The notes: a model not told the origin generated them from the letters alone. A stretch of 64,000 nt of DNA from Flavobacterium limi (GCF_010645075.1 NZ_JAADZV010000001.1:310001-374000); one strand, 5' to 3'. Positions 53,552-63,256 are shown, counted from the first letter of the stretch. Made by a program: numbers and translations.

Positions 53552-53633
53552 GTTGTTGTCTCCCTATTTTTTAAAGTGTACAAATGGTTATACGTAGAAA
53601 GGATGCAAAAAGTTACAGTAACTTAATTTTTTT

Positions 53634-54596
53634 TTAAAATAATAAATCTACCTGAGAATTTATTCTTTCCAGATAATAATCTATTTTTCTGATTGCCCGG
53701 TTAAAGAATAGATTTTGCTCTTTAATTCCTGATTGTCCTAAAGGCTTAGAATTAATAATTTGCTGTTTAAAAAACTGATGCACATTTTTGCAGCTTTCTT
53801 CATTATCAGTAATAAAATAGCCTAAGAGGGTATAAGGGACAAACATGGTAAGCTTTTCAGGAGTTTCAATGAGCATGTTATTGTTTAATAGTATGAGTTC
53901 GTTGTAATATAAAAAAAAATTATTGTTTGAAGTATTACATTTTTCCTGAATTACATTTATAATTCTTTTTAAATCTTTACATAAGGCATTTGCACTTTTT
54001 AGATTCAGCAGGCCAGCTTCATAAAAGTATAAAATTTGTTGTAAACTGCTGTTGATTGTGGTGTCGTTCCAAACTTCATTGACTGCTGTATTTTCATACG
54101 TTTTTTTTAGTGTTCGCATATGTTCTGAAAAAGACTCATCGATTACAAAATTCTCAAAAGCAACTTTTTTTTGATTTGTATTTAAAAGATTGAGCCACAC
54201 GAAGGCCTTAAATTTTGACAAGATTGTACCATCCATAAAATAAAATAACGGAATGTCCTTCGCTGAATAAAACAGTGTTGTTTTTGAATTTTTTGTCAGT
54301 AGTTCTATCTGATCAGCAGATGATTTAAAATACTGAAGCATATCTTTTAATGTCTCAATCTCAATTGTTTTTTCGACAATAACTTTTTCTTTTTTTGAAA
54401 ATAAATTATCTAATGAAATATTAAAATGATTTGCAAGTTTGATGGTTTCATCAATAGAAAATTTACTTTTTTGTGAAATTCTTCTATGTGATGCATCATA
54501 ACTGATTTCCAGAATAGCAGCGATTTCATCTATTAAGGATCCGGACTTAGAAATTTTATTTCTAATGGCTTTTAAAAAAGATTCCTGATGTTTCAT
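53634..54596 (-). CDS. Helix-turn-helix regulator divergent from a desaturase
   Basis: 320 residues. The N-terminal 65 residues look like an XRE-type DNA-binding domain (SLIDEIAAILEISYDASHRR, FSIDETIKLANHFNISLDNL). The rest is helical with no recognised domain (LEAGLLNLKSANALCKDL-like stretches). The gene faces the fatty-acid desaturase gene across a gap of about 100 bases. A regulator of membrane-lipid desaturation is the obvious guess, from position alone. Confidence 0.65.
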   Translation of the reverse strand: MKHQESFLKAIRNKISKSGSLIDEIAAILEISYDASHRRISQKSKFSIDETIKLANHFNISLDNLFSKKEKVIVEKTIEIETLKDMLQYFKSSADQIELLTKNSKTTLFYSAKDIPLFYFMDGTILSKFKAFVWLNLLNTNQKKVAFENFVIDESFSEHMRTLKKTYENTAVNEVWNDTTINSSLQQILYFYEAGLLNLKSANALCKDLKRIINVIQEKCNTSNNNFFLYYNELILLNNNMLIETPEKLTMFVPYTLLGYFITDNEESCKNVHQFFKQQIINSKPLGQSGIKEQNLFFNRAIRKIDYYLERINSQVDLLF

Positions 54597-54700
54597 ACTT
54601 TGTGATAATCACAAATGTAGAAAATAATTTTATTGGTTTTCACAAATTTTGATGCGATAATTGCAATAAGTTTGCTTTGTAATTTTAAACAAGAATAATT

Positions 54701-55774
54701 ATGAAGGCTAAATATTTCAATAAATCGGCTGATGAAAAGTTTTTTTTTTCTGCTTTAAAGGAAAGAGTTAATAATAAGCTCCAACACAAAAATGTTTCGT
54801 ATGGCGACAACAGATTTTGGTATAAAGGTTTATTCTGGACCCTCATCTGTTATTCGTCTTATTTATTGCTTTTTTTAAATAGCAATAAAACTGTTTTCTG
54901 GTTATTATATGTGATGTTTCAGTTATCGGGACTGCTAATCGGATTTAGTTTTGGCCATGATGCCTCCCATAATACTGCTTTCCGAAATAAAAAAGCAAAT
55001 GCTGTTCTACATTTTTTTAGCTTTCTGACAGTAGGAATTGATCCTTTATTGTGGGGGTTACGACATATACGATCGCATCATTTATATGCCAATGTAGAAG
55101 GAAGTGATATTGACATAGATAAAAATCCGTTTTTGAGATTAAGTCCTACTCATCCATGGAAACCAAAACATAGGTATCAGGCCTATTATGCACCATTCGT
55201 TTATATGTTTACTTTACTGCATTCTGTTTTTATGAGTGACTGGGTGTATTTGTTTTCAGATGAATATGACTGGATGAAAAAAGGAATCTCAAAAATTAAT
55301 TTGTACGTTAGGTTTATACTATATAAAGCAGGCTATTTTTCTTTAGTGTTGATATTTCCAATTCTTTATACTGACTTTTCGTGGGGTTTTGTTGTTTTGA
55401 CTTTTATTACGGCAAGTGCTTTTACTTCATTAGTATTTATAATTATGCTGGTAGGGACTCATTTTTTTGATGGTGCAGATTACCCTCAGCCAGAAGGGGA
55501 ATTCTTAGAACATACATGGGCTGTGCATCAACTTCATACAAGTTGTGACTGGGATGCAGATAAAAGCTGGGCAAGATTTTTAAGCGGAGGATCAAATTGT
55601 CATGCTGCACATCATCTTTTTCCTAATATCTGCCACACAAACTACAGTGAAATAAATAAAATAATTGAAGAGACGGCGAAAGAATTCAAACAGCCTTACC
55701 ATCATAAAACATTATTTGAAATGATGTTTTCGCATTTTAAACATCTAAATAAAATGGGAAATCCAAAAGCTTAA
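54701..55774 (+). CDS. Fatty-acid desaturase
   Basis: 357 residues with four or more membrane helices. The three histidine boxes of membrane desaturases are present: HDASH (86-90), HIRSHH (122-127) and HAAHH (301-305), which bind two irons. It introduces a double bond into acyl chains using oxygen and so tunes membrane fluidity. It is divergent from an HTH regulator gene. Confidence 0.93.
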   Translation: MKAKYFNKSADEKFFFSALKERVNNKLQHKNVSYGDNRFWYKGLFWTLICYSSYLLLFLNSNKTVFWLLYVMFQLSGLLIGFSFGHDASHNTAFRNKKANAVLHFFSFLTVGIDPLLWGLRHIRSHHLYANVEGSDIDIDKNPFLRLSPTHPWKPKHRYQAYYAPFVYMFTLLHSVFMSDWVYLFSDEYDWMKKGISKINLYVRFILYKAGYFSLVLIFPILYTDFSWGFVVLTFITASAFTSLVFIIMLVGTHFFDGADYPQPEGEFLEHTWAVHQLHTSCDWDADKSWARFLSGGSNCHAAHHLFPNICHTNYSEINKIIEETAKEFKQPYHHKTLFEMMFSHFKHLNKMGNPKA

Positions 55775-55824
55775 TTTTTTGAAAATCACAAATTGCAAAA
55801 GTGAATTTTAACCACTAAATAATT

Positions 55825-56550
55825 ATGAAAAAAATATTCTGCCTGTTGTTACTGACAGGAACAGCTAAAATACAAGCACAAGAAATTATTCCAGATTCTA
55901 TTCAGAAGCATATACAAATTTTTAGTCTTGCTCCAATTTCTAAAAAAGTAGATAAAGTAAACGGATTGGTTTTTGGTCTTGGGCATATTGAAAATAAAAA
56001 TATAGAGCGCCAGACTATTAATGGTATAAATATCGAGGTAAACCCAGCGCCTGCAGCGGGAGTATTATATGCTTTTATTGTAATTATGAATTTTGATAGA
56101 GTAATTGGAAATGATAAAATAAAAGTTATAAAAAGGAATGAAGAAGATTATATAATCAGAAATACTAGTCCTGCTTTAATTTTGAACGGATTGAATATTA
56201 GTTCTGGATTTTTTTTTACGTCAACAAATATGAACGGATTGAACGTTTCCGTGGGAAATAAATTTAACAATTTCAATGGTCTTTCGGTTACTGCTTTAGG
56301 AACAATCGCTGGTCATCAAAACGGGCTTTCGATAGGTGTTTATAATGCTAATAATGATTTAAGGGGATTAACTATCGGAGTTTACAATCAATCTTATCAG
56401 TTAAAAGGTTTGCATTTGGGTCTTTTTAATCAAGTGGGAATTAATAAAGGTGTGCAGATTGGAGTTTTAAATAAATCAAATTCCAAAGGATTTCAATTAG
56501 GACTCTGGAATATAAATAACAAAAGGAGTATGCCTTTTTTAAATTGGTAA
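55825..56550 (+). CDS. LA_2272-type surface-repeat protein
   Basis: 241 residues, signal peptide ending in KIQAQ. The second half consists of short repeats of the form NGL.IGVYN (NGLSIGVYN, RGLTIGVYN, KGLHLGLFN, KGVQIGVLN, KGFQLGLWN), which suggest a regular beta structure on the cell surface. The repeat pattern matches the LA_2272 surface-repeat family of unknown function. It is followed after 4 bases by an outer-membrane protein gene. Confidence 0.75.
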   Translation: MKKIFCLLLLTGTAKIQAQEIIPDSIQKHIQIFSLAPISKKVDKVNGLVFGLGHIENKNIERQTINGINIEVNPAPAAGVLYAFIVIMNFDRVIGNDKIKVIKRNEEDYIIRNTSPALILNGLNISSGFFFTSTNMNGLNVSVGNKFNNFNGLSVTALGTIAGHQNGLSIGVYNANNDLRGLTIGVYNQSYQLKGLHLGLFNQVGINKGVQIGVLNKSNSKGFQLGLWNINNKRSMPFLNW

Positions 56551-56554
56551 TATC

Positions 56555-57169
56555 ATGAATAAATTTGTTTTTATTTTAATTTTCATCGGTTCCCAAATTG
56601 GATTTGCACAAAATAATATGTTTTCCGGAGATGATTATGAACGAATTAATGTTGAAGCCGGTTTTGTGCAGCCATTAGGGAATCTTTCGAATAAATTTGA
56701 AGTATCTCCATCGTTTGGGTTTTGGTTTCGAAATAAAATTAAACATGAAGATTTTGTCGATTTTGGCTTTAATTTTTTTATTCCTAAGAATCCGGTCGAT
56801 GCCTCATTTGTTTATCATGATTCGATTGCAAAGTATAAATCAAGTCATTTTGCTATAAATATTGGATCACGTTTTGCAAAGATTATTCGGTTATCTCGAC
56901 GAGTGAATAATTTTAATGTAGAATGGAATTCAGGTGTTGGATTGGCTTTAAATTTTTATAATGCTCCAAATCAACTAGAGTTCAATGATGGCGAACGTAC
57001 AAAGGAGGTTCTGACTACATTTTATGTTTCACAAGGAATTAAGCTGAATTATAAAAATACAGGATTACAATGCCATTACCAATGGTCACCATACGGATTG
57101 TTTAACGATCAGCTGGAAAAAGATTTTGGCTCTCAGAGTTTAATATTTGGAATAGTTTACCGACAATAA
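56555..57169 (+). CDS. Small outer-membrane beta-barrel protein
   Basis: 204 residues; signal peptide ending in GFAQ, then alternating beta strands (VEAGFVQPLGNLSNKF, FGFWFRNKIKHEDF, NVEWNSGVGLALNFY) ending in SLIFGIVYRQ. No named family. It starts 4 bases after the surface-repeat gene, so the two act as a pair at the outer membrane. Confidence 0.75.
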   Translation: MNKFVFILIFIGSQIGFAQNNMFSGDDYERINVEAGFVQPLGNLSNKFEVSPSFGFWFRNKIKHEDFVDFGFNFFIPKNPVDASFVYHDSIAKYKSSHFAINIGSRFAKIIRLSRRVNNFNVEWNSGVGLALNFYNAPNQLEFNDGERTKEVLTTFYVSQGIKLNYKNTGLQCHYQWSPYGLFNDQLEKDFGSQSLIFGIVYRQ

Positions 57170-57180
57170 CCTGAAATTGA

Positions 57181-57214
57181 AAAACCCCGATTCAACTAAA
57201 TGAATTGGGGTTTT
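57181..57214. terminator. Bidirectional terminator before pnp
   Basis: Fourteen-position stem AAAACCCCGATTCA / TGAATTGGGGTTTT (one G-T pair) with a 6-base loop between convergent genes. Confidence 0.85.
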
Positions 57215-57247
57215 CTATGAATAAACCTTTAGTAAACTAAGATCTGA

Positions 57248-59383
57248 TTACTCTTTTTTCTCCTCACGTGGAGGTCTTGGAACAAGTGCTTTTTTAGACA
57301 CTTTCTCTTTTTTGGTTTTAGGGTCAATTCCTAAGTATTTCACTTGGAAAATATCTCCCATCTTAACTACATCAGCAACGTTTTCAGTACGTTCCCAAGC
57401 TAGTTCAGATACATGAAGTAATACTTCGTTTCCTGGTGCAGCAGTATATTCTACTACAGCTCCAAAATCAAGCATTTTGATTACTTTAACTTCGTAAGCT
57501 TCTCCCATTTGAGGTTTGAAAGTGATAGAAGCAATTTTTGCCAATACCGCTTCAATTCCGGCAGGATCTGTTCCTAAGATTTCGATAACACCCTGCTCAT
57601 CCACTTCGTTGATAACGATAGTAGTTCCGGTAGCTTTTTGTAATTCCTGAATTACTTTTCCACCAGGTCCGATCAATGCTCCAATAAAGTTTCCAGGAAT
57701 AGTTCTGGTAATGATTTTCGGTGCATGTGCTTTTACATCGGCTCTTGGTGCAGCAATTGTTTCATTAATTTTTCCTAGAATATGCAAACGTCCGTCACGA
57801 GCCTGAGCTAAAGCCTGTTCCATGATATCATAACGTAAGCCATCAATTTTGATATCCATTTGGCAAGCAGTGATACCATCAGCAGTTCCGGTTACTTTAA
57901 AGTCCATATCTCCTAAGTGATCTTCATCTCCTAAAATATCAGACAATACAGCAAATTTCTCACCGTCAGTAATTAATCCCATTGCAATTCCGGAAACTGG
58001 TTTTGTCATCTGAACTCCTGCATCTAATAGTGCCATTGTTCCCGCACAAACTGTTGCCATAGAAGATGAACCGTTAGATTCTAAAACTTCAGAAACAACA
58101 CGAATTGTATAAGGACAATCTGCCGGAATCATATTTTTTAATGCTCTTTGCGCTAAGTTACCGTGACCAACTTCTCTTCTTGAAGTTCCTCTTAATGGTT
58201 TTGCTTCACCAGTAGAGAAAGGAGGGAAGTTATAGTGCAGATAGAATTTCTCTTCACCTTGTTCAGATGGAGAATCGATTTGGTTTGCTTCTCTTGAAGT
58301 TCCTAAAGTCACTGTAGCCAAAGCCTGAGTTTCTCCACGTGTAAATAAAGAAGAACCGTGTACTCTTGGCAAATAATCAGTTTCGCACCAGATTGGTCTG
58401 ATGTCTGTAGTTTTTCTGCCGTCAAGACGAATTCCTAATTCTAAAACTACATTACGAACAGCTTCTTTGTTTGTTTTGTAAAAATATTTACCAACTAAAT
58501 CACCGTCAGCAGCCAATTCTTCTTCTGTAAATAAAGCTTTTACTTCTTCTTTTACTTCAGCAAATGCAGCGCCTCTTTCATGTTTAGCCGATCCAACTTT
58601 TGCAATAGCATAAATTTTATCGTATGCGGCTTCTCTTACTTTTTTGTAAATTTCTTCGTTTTCTTTCTCACCTTCATAAGTACGGATTTCTTTTTTGCCA
58701 AAAGCTTCCTGTAAACGGTACTGAGCCTGAATTTGAACTTTGATAGCTTCGTGAGCAAATTTAATTGCTTCGATCATTTCAGCTTCTGAGATTTCTTTCA
58801 TCTCACCTTCAACCATTGCAACAGAATCCATAGAAGCACCGATCATCATATCGATGTCTGATTTTTCTAGTTCTTCTCTGCTTGGGTTAATCACTAATTT
58901 TCCGTCGATACGAGCAACGCGTACTTCAGAAATTAAGTTGTAAAACGGAATATCTGAAACAGCTAATGCTGCAGATGCTGCTAAGCCTGCTAATGCATCT
59001 GGCATAACCTCTTCGTCATGAGACATTAACTGAATCATAACTTGTGTTTCAGCATGGTAATCGTCTGGGAAAAGCGGACGTAAAACACGGTCTACTAATC
59101 TCATTGTTAATACCTCACTGTCGCTAGGACGAGCTTCTCTTTTAAAGAAACCTCCTGGAAAACGACCAGCTGCTGCAAATTTTTCGCGATAATCTACCGT
59201 TAATGGTAAAAAGTCAACGCCTGGGTTAGAAGTACGAGCTGAAACTGCTGTTGCAAGTATCATCGTATCTCCCATTCTTACTACTACAGAACCGTCAGCT
59301 TGTTTTGCTAAACGTCCTGTCTCGATTGTGATGCTTCTGCCATCACCCAAATCGATTTTTTCTACAAATAATTGTGGAATCAT
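57248..59383 (-). CDS. pnp: Polyribonucleotide nucleotidyltransferase
   Basis: 711 residues from the ATG at 59381-59383; the longer TTG frame adds eight residues. Two RNase PH domains ([19 protein letters not shown] in the first, [20 protein letters not shown] in the second) surround a helical linker. A KH domain ([19 protein letters not shown]) and an S1 domain ([17 protein letters not shown]) follow. The enzyme degrades mRNA by phosphorolysis as part of RNA turnover. It follows rpsO, the usual order in bacteria. Confidence 0.97.
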   Translation of the reverse strand: MIPQLFVEKIDLGDGRSITIETGRLAKQADGSVVVRMGDTMILATAVSARTSNPGVDFLPLTVDYREKFAAAGRFPGGFFKREARPSDSEVLTMRLVDRVLRPLFPDDYHAETQVMIQLMSHDEEVMPDALAGLAASAALAVSDIPFYNLISEVRVARIDGKLVINPSREELEKSDIDMMIGASMDSVAMVEGEMKEISEAEMIEAIKFAHEAIKVQIQAQYRLQEAFGKKEIRTYEGEKENEEIYKKVREAAYDKIYAIAKVGSAKHERGAAFAEVKEEVKALFTEEELAADGDLVGKYFYKTNKEAVRNVVLELGIRLDGRKTTDIRPIWCETDYLPRVHGSSLFTRGETQALATVTLGTSREANQIDSPSEQGEEKFYLHYNFPPFSTGEAKPLRGTSRREVGHGNLAQRALKNMIPADCPYTIRVVSEVLESNGSSSMATVCAGTMALLDAGVQMTKPVSGIAMGLITDGEKFAVLSDILGDEDHLGDMDFKVTGTADGITACQMDIKIDGLRYDIMEQALAQARDGRLHILGKINETIAAPRADVKAHAPKIITRTIPGNFIGALIGPGGKVIQELQKATGTTIVINEVDEQGVIEILGTDPAGIEAVLAKIASITFKPQMGEAYEVKVIKMLDFGAVVEYTAAPGNEVLLHVSELAWERTENVADVVKMGDIFQVKYLGIDPKTKKEKVSKKALVPRPPREEKKE

Positions 59384-59526
59384 AATTTTTTCCTTTTGAT
59401 TATACAATGGGTTTTAGTTGTGTTGTAGTTGTTGTTGTGTGTAGTTGTTGTTATCTAAAACCCAATGAAAAACCAAACTTTTTTTCTTGTAACAAGTCCT
59501 GTCAGACTTGTGTATTGTAAAAACAA

Positions 59527-59550
59527 AAAGAGGCACTCTCGCACCTCTTT
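59527..59550 (-). terminator. Terminator or processing hairpin between rpsO and pnp
   Basis: Ten-bp stem AAAGAGGTGC / GTGCCTCTTT on the reverse strand (two G-T pairs) with a GAGA tetraloop and a T-run. At this place it may also be the RNase processing site of the rpsO-pnp transcript. Confidence 0.8.
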
Positions 59551-59561
59551 CCTTATATTGA

Positions 59562-59828
59562 TTATTTTCTGATATTCAATACTTTAATGATCTCACGATA
59601 TCTGTTGATATCTTTCTTTTTCAAGTAATCCAACAAAGCTCTTCTTTTACCTACTAATAGTACAAGAGAACGCTCTGTGTTGTAATCGTGACGATTTTTT
59701 TTCAAGTGTTCAGTTAAGTGTGAAATTCTGTAAGTGAACAATGCAATCTGACCTTCAGCGCTTCCAGTGTTTGTTGCACCACCGTGTTGTGCGAAAATCT
59801 CTTCTTTCTTTTCTTTAGTTAAATACAT
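59562..59828 (-). CDS. rpsO: 30S ribosomal protein S15
   Basis: 88 residues, the normal length. Signature: HGGATNTGSAEGQIALFTYR, then HLKKNRHDYNTERSLVLLVG and RRALLDYLKKKDINRYREII. It binds 16S rRNA early in assembly of the small subunit. It lies upstream of pnp as in most bacteria. Confidence 0.98.
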   Translation of the reverse strand: MYLTKEKKEEIFAQHGGATNTGSAEGQIALFTYRISHLTEHLKKNRHDYNTERSLVLLVGKRRALLDYLKKKDINRYREIIKVLNIRK

Positions 59829-59932
59829 TCCAATATTATTTAATGATTTTTATGTATGTCATACATCTTTTGTAAGACGGGTGCAAAAGTAAATAATAAT
59901 TATGAATTATGAATTATAAATTATGAATTATT

Positions 59933-60904
59933 TCAATTTGCAGATTGAATAGTAATGGGCAATGAGTATAAGCACTTGATTTTTTGTCCTCTTTGTTCTC
60001 CCGGGTTGAAACCATCATAATTGGTTAAAATTCGTAAAGCTTCCTCTCCGGTGCCGTAACCGATATCCTTTATAATTTTGGGTTCCCTTACTTTACCCTC
60101 TTTGTCAACTATAAATGTAACATAGATTTTTCCTTTAGTCCCCTGTGGCATATTGGGTAGTTTATAATTTTTTCCAATATATTGATAAAAACTCGCCATA
60201 CCGCCTTTTGGTGCCGGTCTTATTTCAGTTTCGGTATACTTATAAGATATATTGTGTTTGTCCCAGCTTTCGCCGGAAATTAATTTTCCTTCATTATATA
60301 TTTCTTTATAAGTAAGTCTGGGATTTACTGATGAACCTTCCCAATTTCCATCTTTAAATCCATTTTTTATTGTACCTTTTGCAGATTGATTTTCGTCTGT
60401 ATTTTCGAAAAACCCGTTTCCATGCGTTACTTTCTGAACACCATCTTTGTCCCAAAATTCATTTGTTTTAAAACGTGTTGTGCGTTTTTTGTCATCTTCA
60501 ATATATTCGCCTTCGAGTTTTTTGTTTCCATTTTCGTACCATTCAGTACTTCTGCCATTAGTTCGCCCCTTAATATAATTTGTTACTGATTTTTTTGCTC
60601 CATTTTTATAATAATAAGTCACTTCTCCTTCTTTAGGGTTTCCGGTATAAGTTGTTGAAATTGCTTGCATTCGTAAAGATCCTGAGCGATAATACTCTTG
60701 AACAATATAATTTTCTTTTTTTAATTTAGCATCTTTCACAACTCGGACATATATATAATCTTTTGATTTGGTTTCTGAGCTGGTTGAGTCTAAATAAATA
60801 AAACTATCGTCCGGAGAAAGGATTAATTCATTGTTTTGTAAAACTTGTGAAAAACCCATTTTTGGAATGACAAGAAATAATAAAGAAAACAAAAATGATT
60901 TCAT
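59933..60904 (-). CDS. MORN-type repeat protein fused to a TonB_C domain
   Basis: 323 residues, signal peptide ending in GFSQ. The middle (about 60-220) has YwqK/MORN-like repeats (YYRSGSLRMQ, TYYYKNGAKKSVTNY, STEWYENGNKKLEGEY, GFKDGNWEG). Residues 230-323 are a TonB C-terminal domain (GGMASFYQYIGKNYKLP, IYVTFIVDKEGKV, GYGTGEEAL) that ends in YSLPITIQSAN. There is no membrane anchor of the TonB type. The related gene upstream at 61677 has the repeats but not the TonB_C part. Confidence 0.8.
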   Translation of the reverse strand: MKSFLFSLLFLVIPKMGFSQVLQNNELILSPDDSFIYLDSTSSETKSKDYIYVRVVKDAKLKKENYIVQEYYRSGSLRMQAISTTYTGNPKEGEVTYYYKNGAKKSVTNYIKGRTNGRSTEWYENGNKKLEGEYIEDDKKRTTRFKTNEFWDKDGVQKVTHGNGFFENTDENQSAKGTIKNGFKDGNWEGSSVNPRLTYKEIYNEGKLISGESWDKHNISYKYTETEIRPAPKGGMASFYQYIGKNYKLPNMPQGTKGKIYVTFIVDKEGKVREPKIIKDIGYGTGEEALRILTNYDGFNPGEQRGQKIKCLYSLPITIQSAN

Positions 60905-60978
60905 AAATATTGGGTTAGTTAGAAAGCGAATGTATTATTTTTAATACAATTTTACAACTGTTAATAACAAAACAGAAA

Positions 60979-61677
60979 TTATTTGATTGATTTAAGAGCT
61001 GTTTTATTAGCTGTTTTTTTTTGAGTTAAGGGATAGGAATGTTTTATATTGTTTTCATCTGTGCTTACTCCAGAAATTAAAACTCCTTTATCGTAGTTTT
61101 CAATAAAAGTAATTTTGCGAAAGGTATCACTGCCTTCCCAGATGCCTTGCTTCAGACCGTCTTTGATAGTTCCTTTTTCTGTTATAAAGCTGTCTGTGCT
61201 TTCATATTCACCATTTCCATCAACCACAATTTGTTCTTTATTTGTATTCCAAAAATTAAGAATTAAAGTTTCAACAGTTTTTGTTTTCGGATTCCAGACA
61301 TTTAGTTTCTCAGACCTCTTACTTTGGTTTTCGTACCAATTTATTTCTTTACCTTCTTTATGATCTTCTTTGTAGTTTATAACAGACTCTTTTGCTCCGT
61401 TTTTGTAGTAATAGATGAATTCTCCGTCTTTTTTAAGAACATCCCTGTCTAATGTTGCGCCTGTCATTTTCTTTCTTCCGTTTTTGTAGAAATCAGTAAC
61501 AACGTAGCGGATGCTTTTTTGGGAATAGTTTGTAATTACGCGCGTGTAAGTGTAGTTTTCGGGCGTAGTTTCACGATTCAACGAGTCAAGAAAAAATTTT
61601 TTCGAGACCATGTTAATTTGTGCAAATAGATTAGCTGAAATTAAAAGAAAGAATAGTATGAAAAGACTTTTTTTCAT
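60979..61677 (-). CDS. MORN-type repeat protein without TonB_C domain
   Basis: 232 residues, signal peptide ending in LFAQ. It is a paralog of the downstream protein: FYKNGRKKMTG, YYYKNGAKESVINY, INWYENQSKRSEK and GTIKDGLKQGIWEGS line up with that protein's repeats. The C-terminus stops in a Lys/Thr tail (LTQKKTANKTALKSIK) where the relative has a TonB_C domain. The pair sits 74 bases apart on one strand and so arose by tandem duplication with loss or gain of the last domain. Confidence 0.78.
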   Translation of the reverse strand: MKKSLFILFFLLISANLFAQINMVSKKFFLDSLNRETTPENYTYTRVITNYSQKSIRYVVTDFYKNGRKKMTGATLDRDVLKKDGEFIYYYKNGAKESVINYKEDHKEGKEINWYENQSKRSEKLNVWNPKTKTVETLILNFWNTNKEQIVVDGNGEYESTDSFITEKGTIKDGLKQGIWEGSDTFRKITFIENYDKGVLISGVSTDENNIKHSYPLTQKKTANKTALKSIK

Positions 61678-61711
61678 TAAGGTCTATTTTTTTATAATAA
61701 AAATAGGGCTT

Positions 61712-62167
61712 CTAAAATAATTTGGCAACTTCCTGATTTACAAATTCTAAAAATCGTTCGTCAGCTTCTGTAAATGGATCGATCACGTGACTGTCAATAT
61801 CAATTTGTCCAATATTTACTCCATTTACAAATAAAGGTACGACAATTTCTGATTTTACAGTAAAACTGCAGGCGATATAATTATCCTGAGCAGAAACATC
61901 AGGTACAACAAAATTAGCATTGCTTTCAGCTACCTGGCCACAAATTCCTTTTCCGAACGGAATAACGGTATGATCGGTTTCGGCACCTACATACGGACCC
62001 AGATGCAAAGTTTTATTCTCGTGATTGGCAAAGTAAAAGCCAACCCAATTGTAGTATTCAACATTTTCATTTAATAACTGGCAGATTGCCAATAGTTTTT
62101 CGTCTCTGGTCGTATTTGCTTGAGCTGTAATGGTTGATATTTTTGGCTGTAATTCCTGAAATGTCAT
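61712..62167 (-). CDS. msrC: GAF-domain free-methionine-(R)-sulfoxide reductase
   Basis: 151 residues from the ATG at 62165-62167. A single GAF domain with GPYVGAETDHTVIPFGKGIC and DNYIACSFTVKSEIVVPLFV. Cys76 and Cys100 are spaced like two of the catalytic cysteines of the Escherichia coli enzyme; the residue at the third site is His66. It reduces free methionine-R-sulfoxide with thioredoxin. It is divergent from the exosortase gene. Confidence 0.88.
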   Translation of the reverse strand: MTFQELQPKISTITAQANTTRDEKLLAICQLLNENVEYYNWVGFYFANHENKTLHLGPYVGAETDHTVIPFGKGICGQVAESNANFVVPDVSAQDNYIACSFTVKSEIVVPLFVNGVNIGQIDIDSHVIDPFTEADERFLEFVNQEVAKLF

Positions 62168-62218
62168 AATGTGAAAAATTTTATACAAAAGTATTTAAAG
62201 CTAAACTCAAAAATTACA

Positions 62219-62226
62219 TAAATTTG
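62219..62226 (+). promoter_or_regulatory. -7 element of the exosortase F operon
   Basis: TAAATTTG matches TAnnTTTG and covers the TTG that would otherwise be the first start codon of the exosortase frame. Confidence 0.45.
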
Positions 62227-62238
62227 AAAAAAAATCCC

Positions 62239-62775
62239 GTGAAAAAATATTTAGTACAATTTAAGCCTTTCCTTATTTTTATAGGAACTTTTTTTGCCGC
62301 TTATGTTTTACTGACTATAATTTATAAAAGCTATTTAAATAATTTTGAGTCAGATGATGTCGACGGAATAACCCTTTTAGTTGGTTCTAATGTTTATTGG
62401 CTAATGGATCTTTTTAATTCTGATATTTTCATTCAGAAAAGTATCTCAGATCCCTGGTTAGAGGTTTGGTACAATAAAGATTATGTTATTCGAATTGTTG
62501 AAGGATGTAATGCTGTAAGTGTGATGATTTTGTTTATTTCGTTTGTGGTTGCTTTTTCCGGAAAAATTAAAACGACTTTATTCTTTATTTTATCAGGAAC
62601 TCTTTTTATTTATATTCTTAACGTGGGCAGAATTGCATTATTAGCCATCTTGTTATTTCACTATCCTGAAAAACTGCATCTTTTGCACGGGGTTCTTTTT
62701 CCGTTAATTATCTATGGACTGGTTTTCGCTTTATGGGTTTTATGGGTAAATAAATTTTCAAAATATGCTAAATAA
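62239..62775 (+). CDS. xrtF: Exosortase F
   Basis: 178 residues from a GTG at 62239. An upstream TTG at 62224 is inside the promoter-like TAAATTTG. Five or six membrane helices carry the exosortase catalytic residues: Cys in VEGCNAVSV (residue 90), Arg in ILNVGRIALL (131) and His in LLHGVLFP (150). Exosortases cut C-terminal sorting signals and attach proteins to the surface. XrtF is the short flavobacterial type; its substrate is not known from this window. It overlaps the next gene by 11 bases. Confidence 0.9.
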   Translation: MKKYLVQFKPFLIFIGTFFAAYVLLTIIYKSYLNNFESDDVDGITLLVGSNVYWLMDLFNSDIFIQKSISDPWLEVWYNKDYVIRIVEGCNAVSVMILFISFVVAFSGKIKTTLFFILSGTLFIYILNVGRIALLAILLFHYPEKLHLLHGVLFPLIIYGLVFALWVLWVNKFSKYAK

Positions 62776-63211
62776 ACTTTTCGAAAATAAATTCAAAATT
62801 ATAATAACTATTTTGCTTGTTTTTTGTTTGGGAGTCGTTAGAGGATTTGAAAATCAATTGTTTTATGATCCTTTTCTGGTTTACTTCGAGTCAGATTTTA
62901 AAGAACTGCCTTTTCCATACATTGACAATTTTAAACTTTTTGCAGGACTTTTGTCTCGCTACGCTTTAAATACCGTTTTGTCATTAATGCTTATCTATAA
63001 TTTATTCAGGGATATTGAAATTCTGAAGTTTAGTGCATTTTTGTATGTGTTTTTTTTGGTGCTTCTTTTAGGGATGTTTTTTATCATCCTTGAATATTTT
63101 ACTAATGCGAACTGGCTGCTTTTTTATGTAAGAAGATTTATCATTCAGCCTATATTTGTATTGCTTTTTGTTCCAGCATTTTATTATCAGCAACAAAATC
63201 TCAAAAAATAA
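62765..63211 (+). CDS. Exosortase F system-associated membrane protein
   Basis: 148 residues with three or four membrane helices (IIITILLVFCLGVVRGF, YALNTVLSLMLIYNLF, FFLVLLLGMFFIILEYF). It starts 11 bases before the exosortase stop codon. Adjacent position and topology match the protein that regularly accompanies XrtF. Its role is unknown; it probably helps the exosortase in the inner membrane. Confidence 0.85.
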   Translation: MLNKLFENKFKIIITILLVFCLGVVRGFENQLFYDPFLVYFESDFKELPFPYIDNFKLFAGLLSRYALNTVLSLMLIYNLFRDIEILKFSAFLYVFFLVLLLGMFFIILEYFTNANWLLFYVRRFIIQPIFVLLFVPAFYYQQQNLKK

Positions 63212-63244
63212 CATTTTATTTAGCTTTTATCCGGACTTTTTAAA

Positions 63245-63252
63245 TAATTTTG
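63245..63252 (+). promoter_or_regulatory. -7 element before the HYC_CC_PP gene
   Basis: TAATTTTG (TAnnTTTG) ends 4 bases before the ATG, which would give a nearly leaderless mRNA. No clear -33 TTG. Confidence 0.35.
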
Positions 63253-63256
63253 CAAC

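Noticed and set aside
59933-60904. Reading this gene as a classical TonB
   Set aside because: It has a cleavable-looking signal peptide, repeats in place of a Pro-rich spacer and no ExbB/ExbD neighbours.
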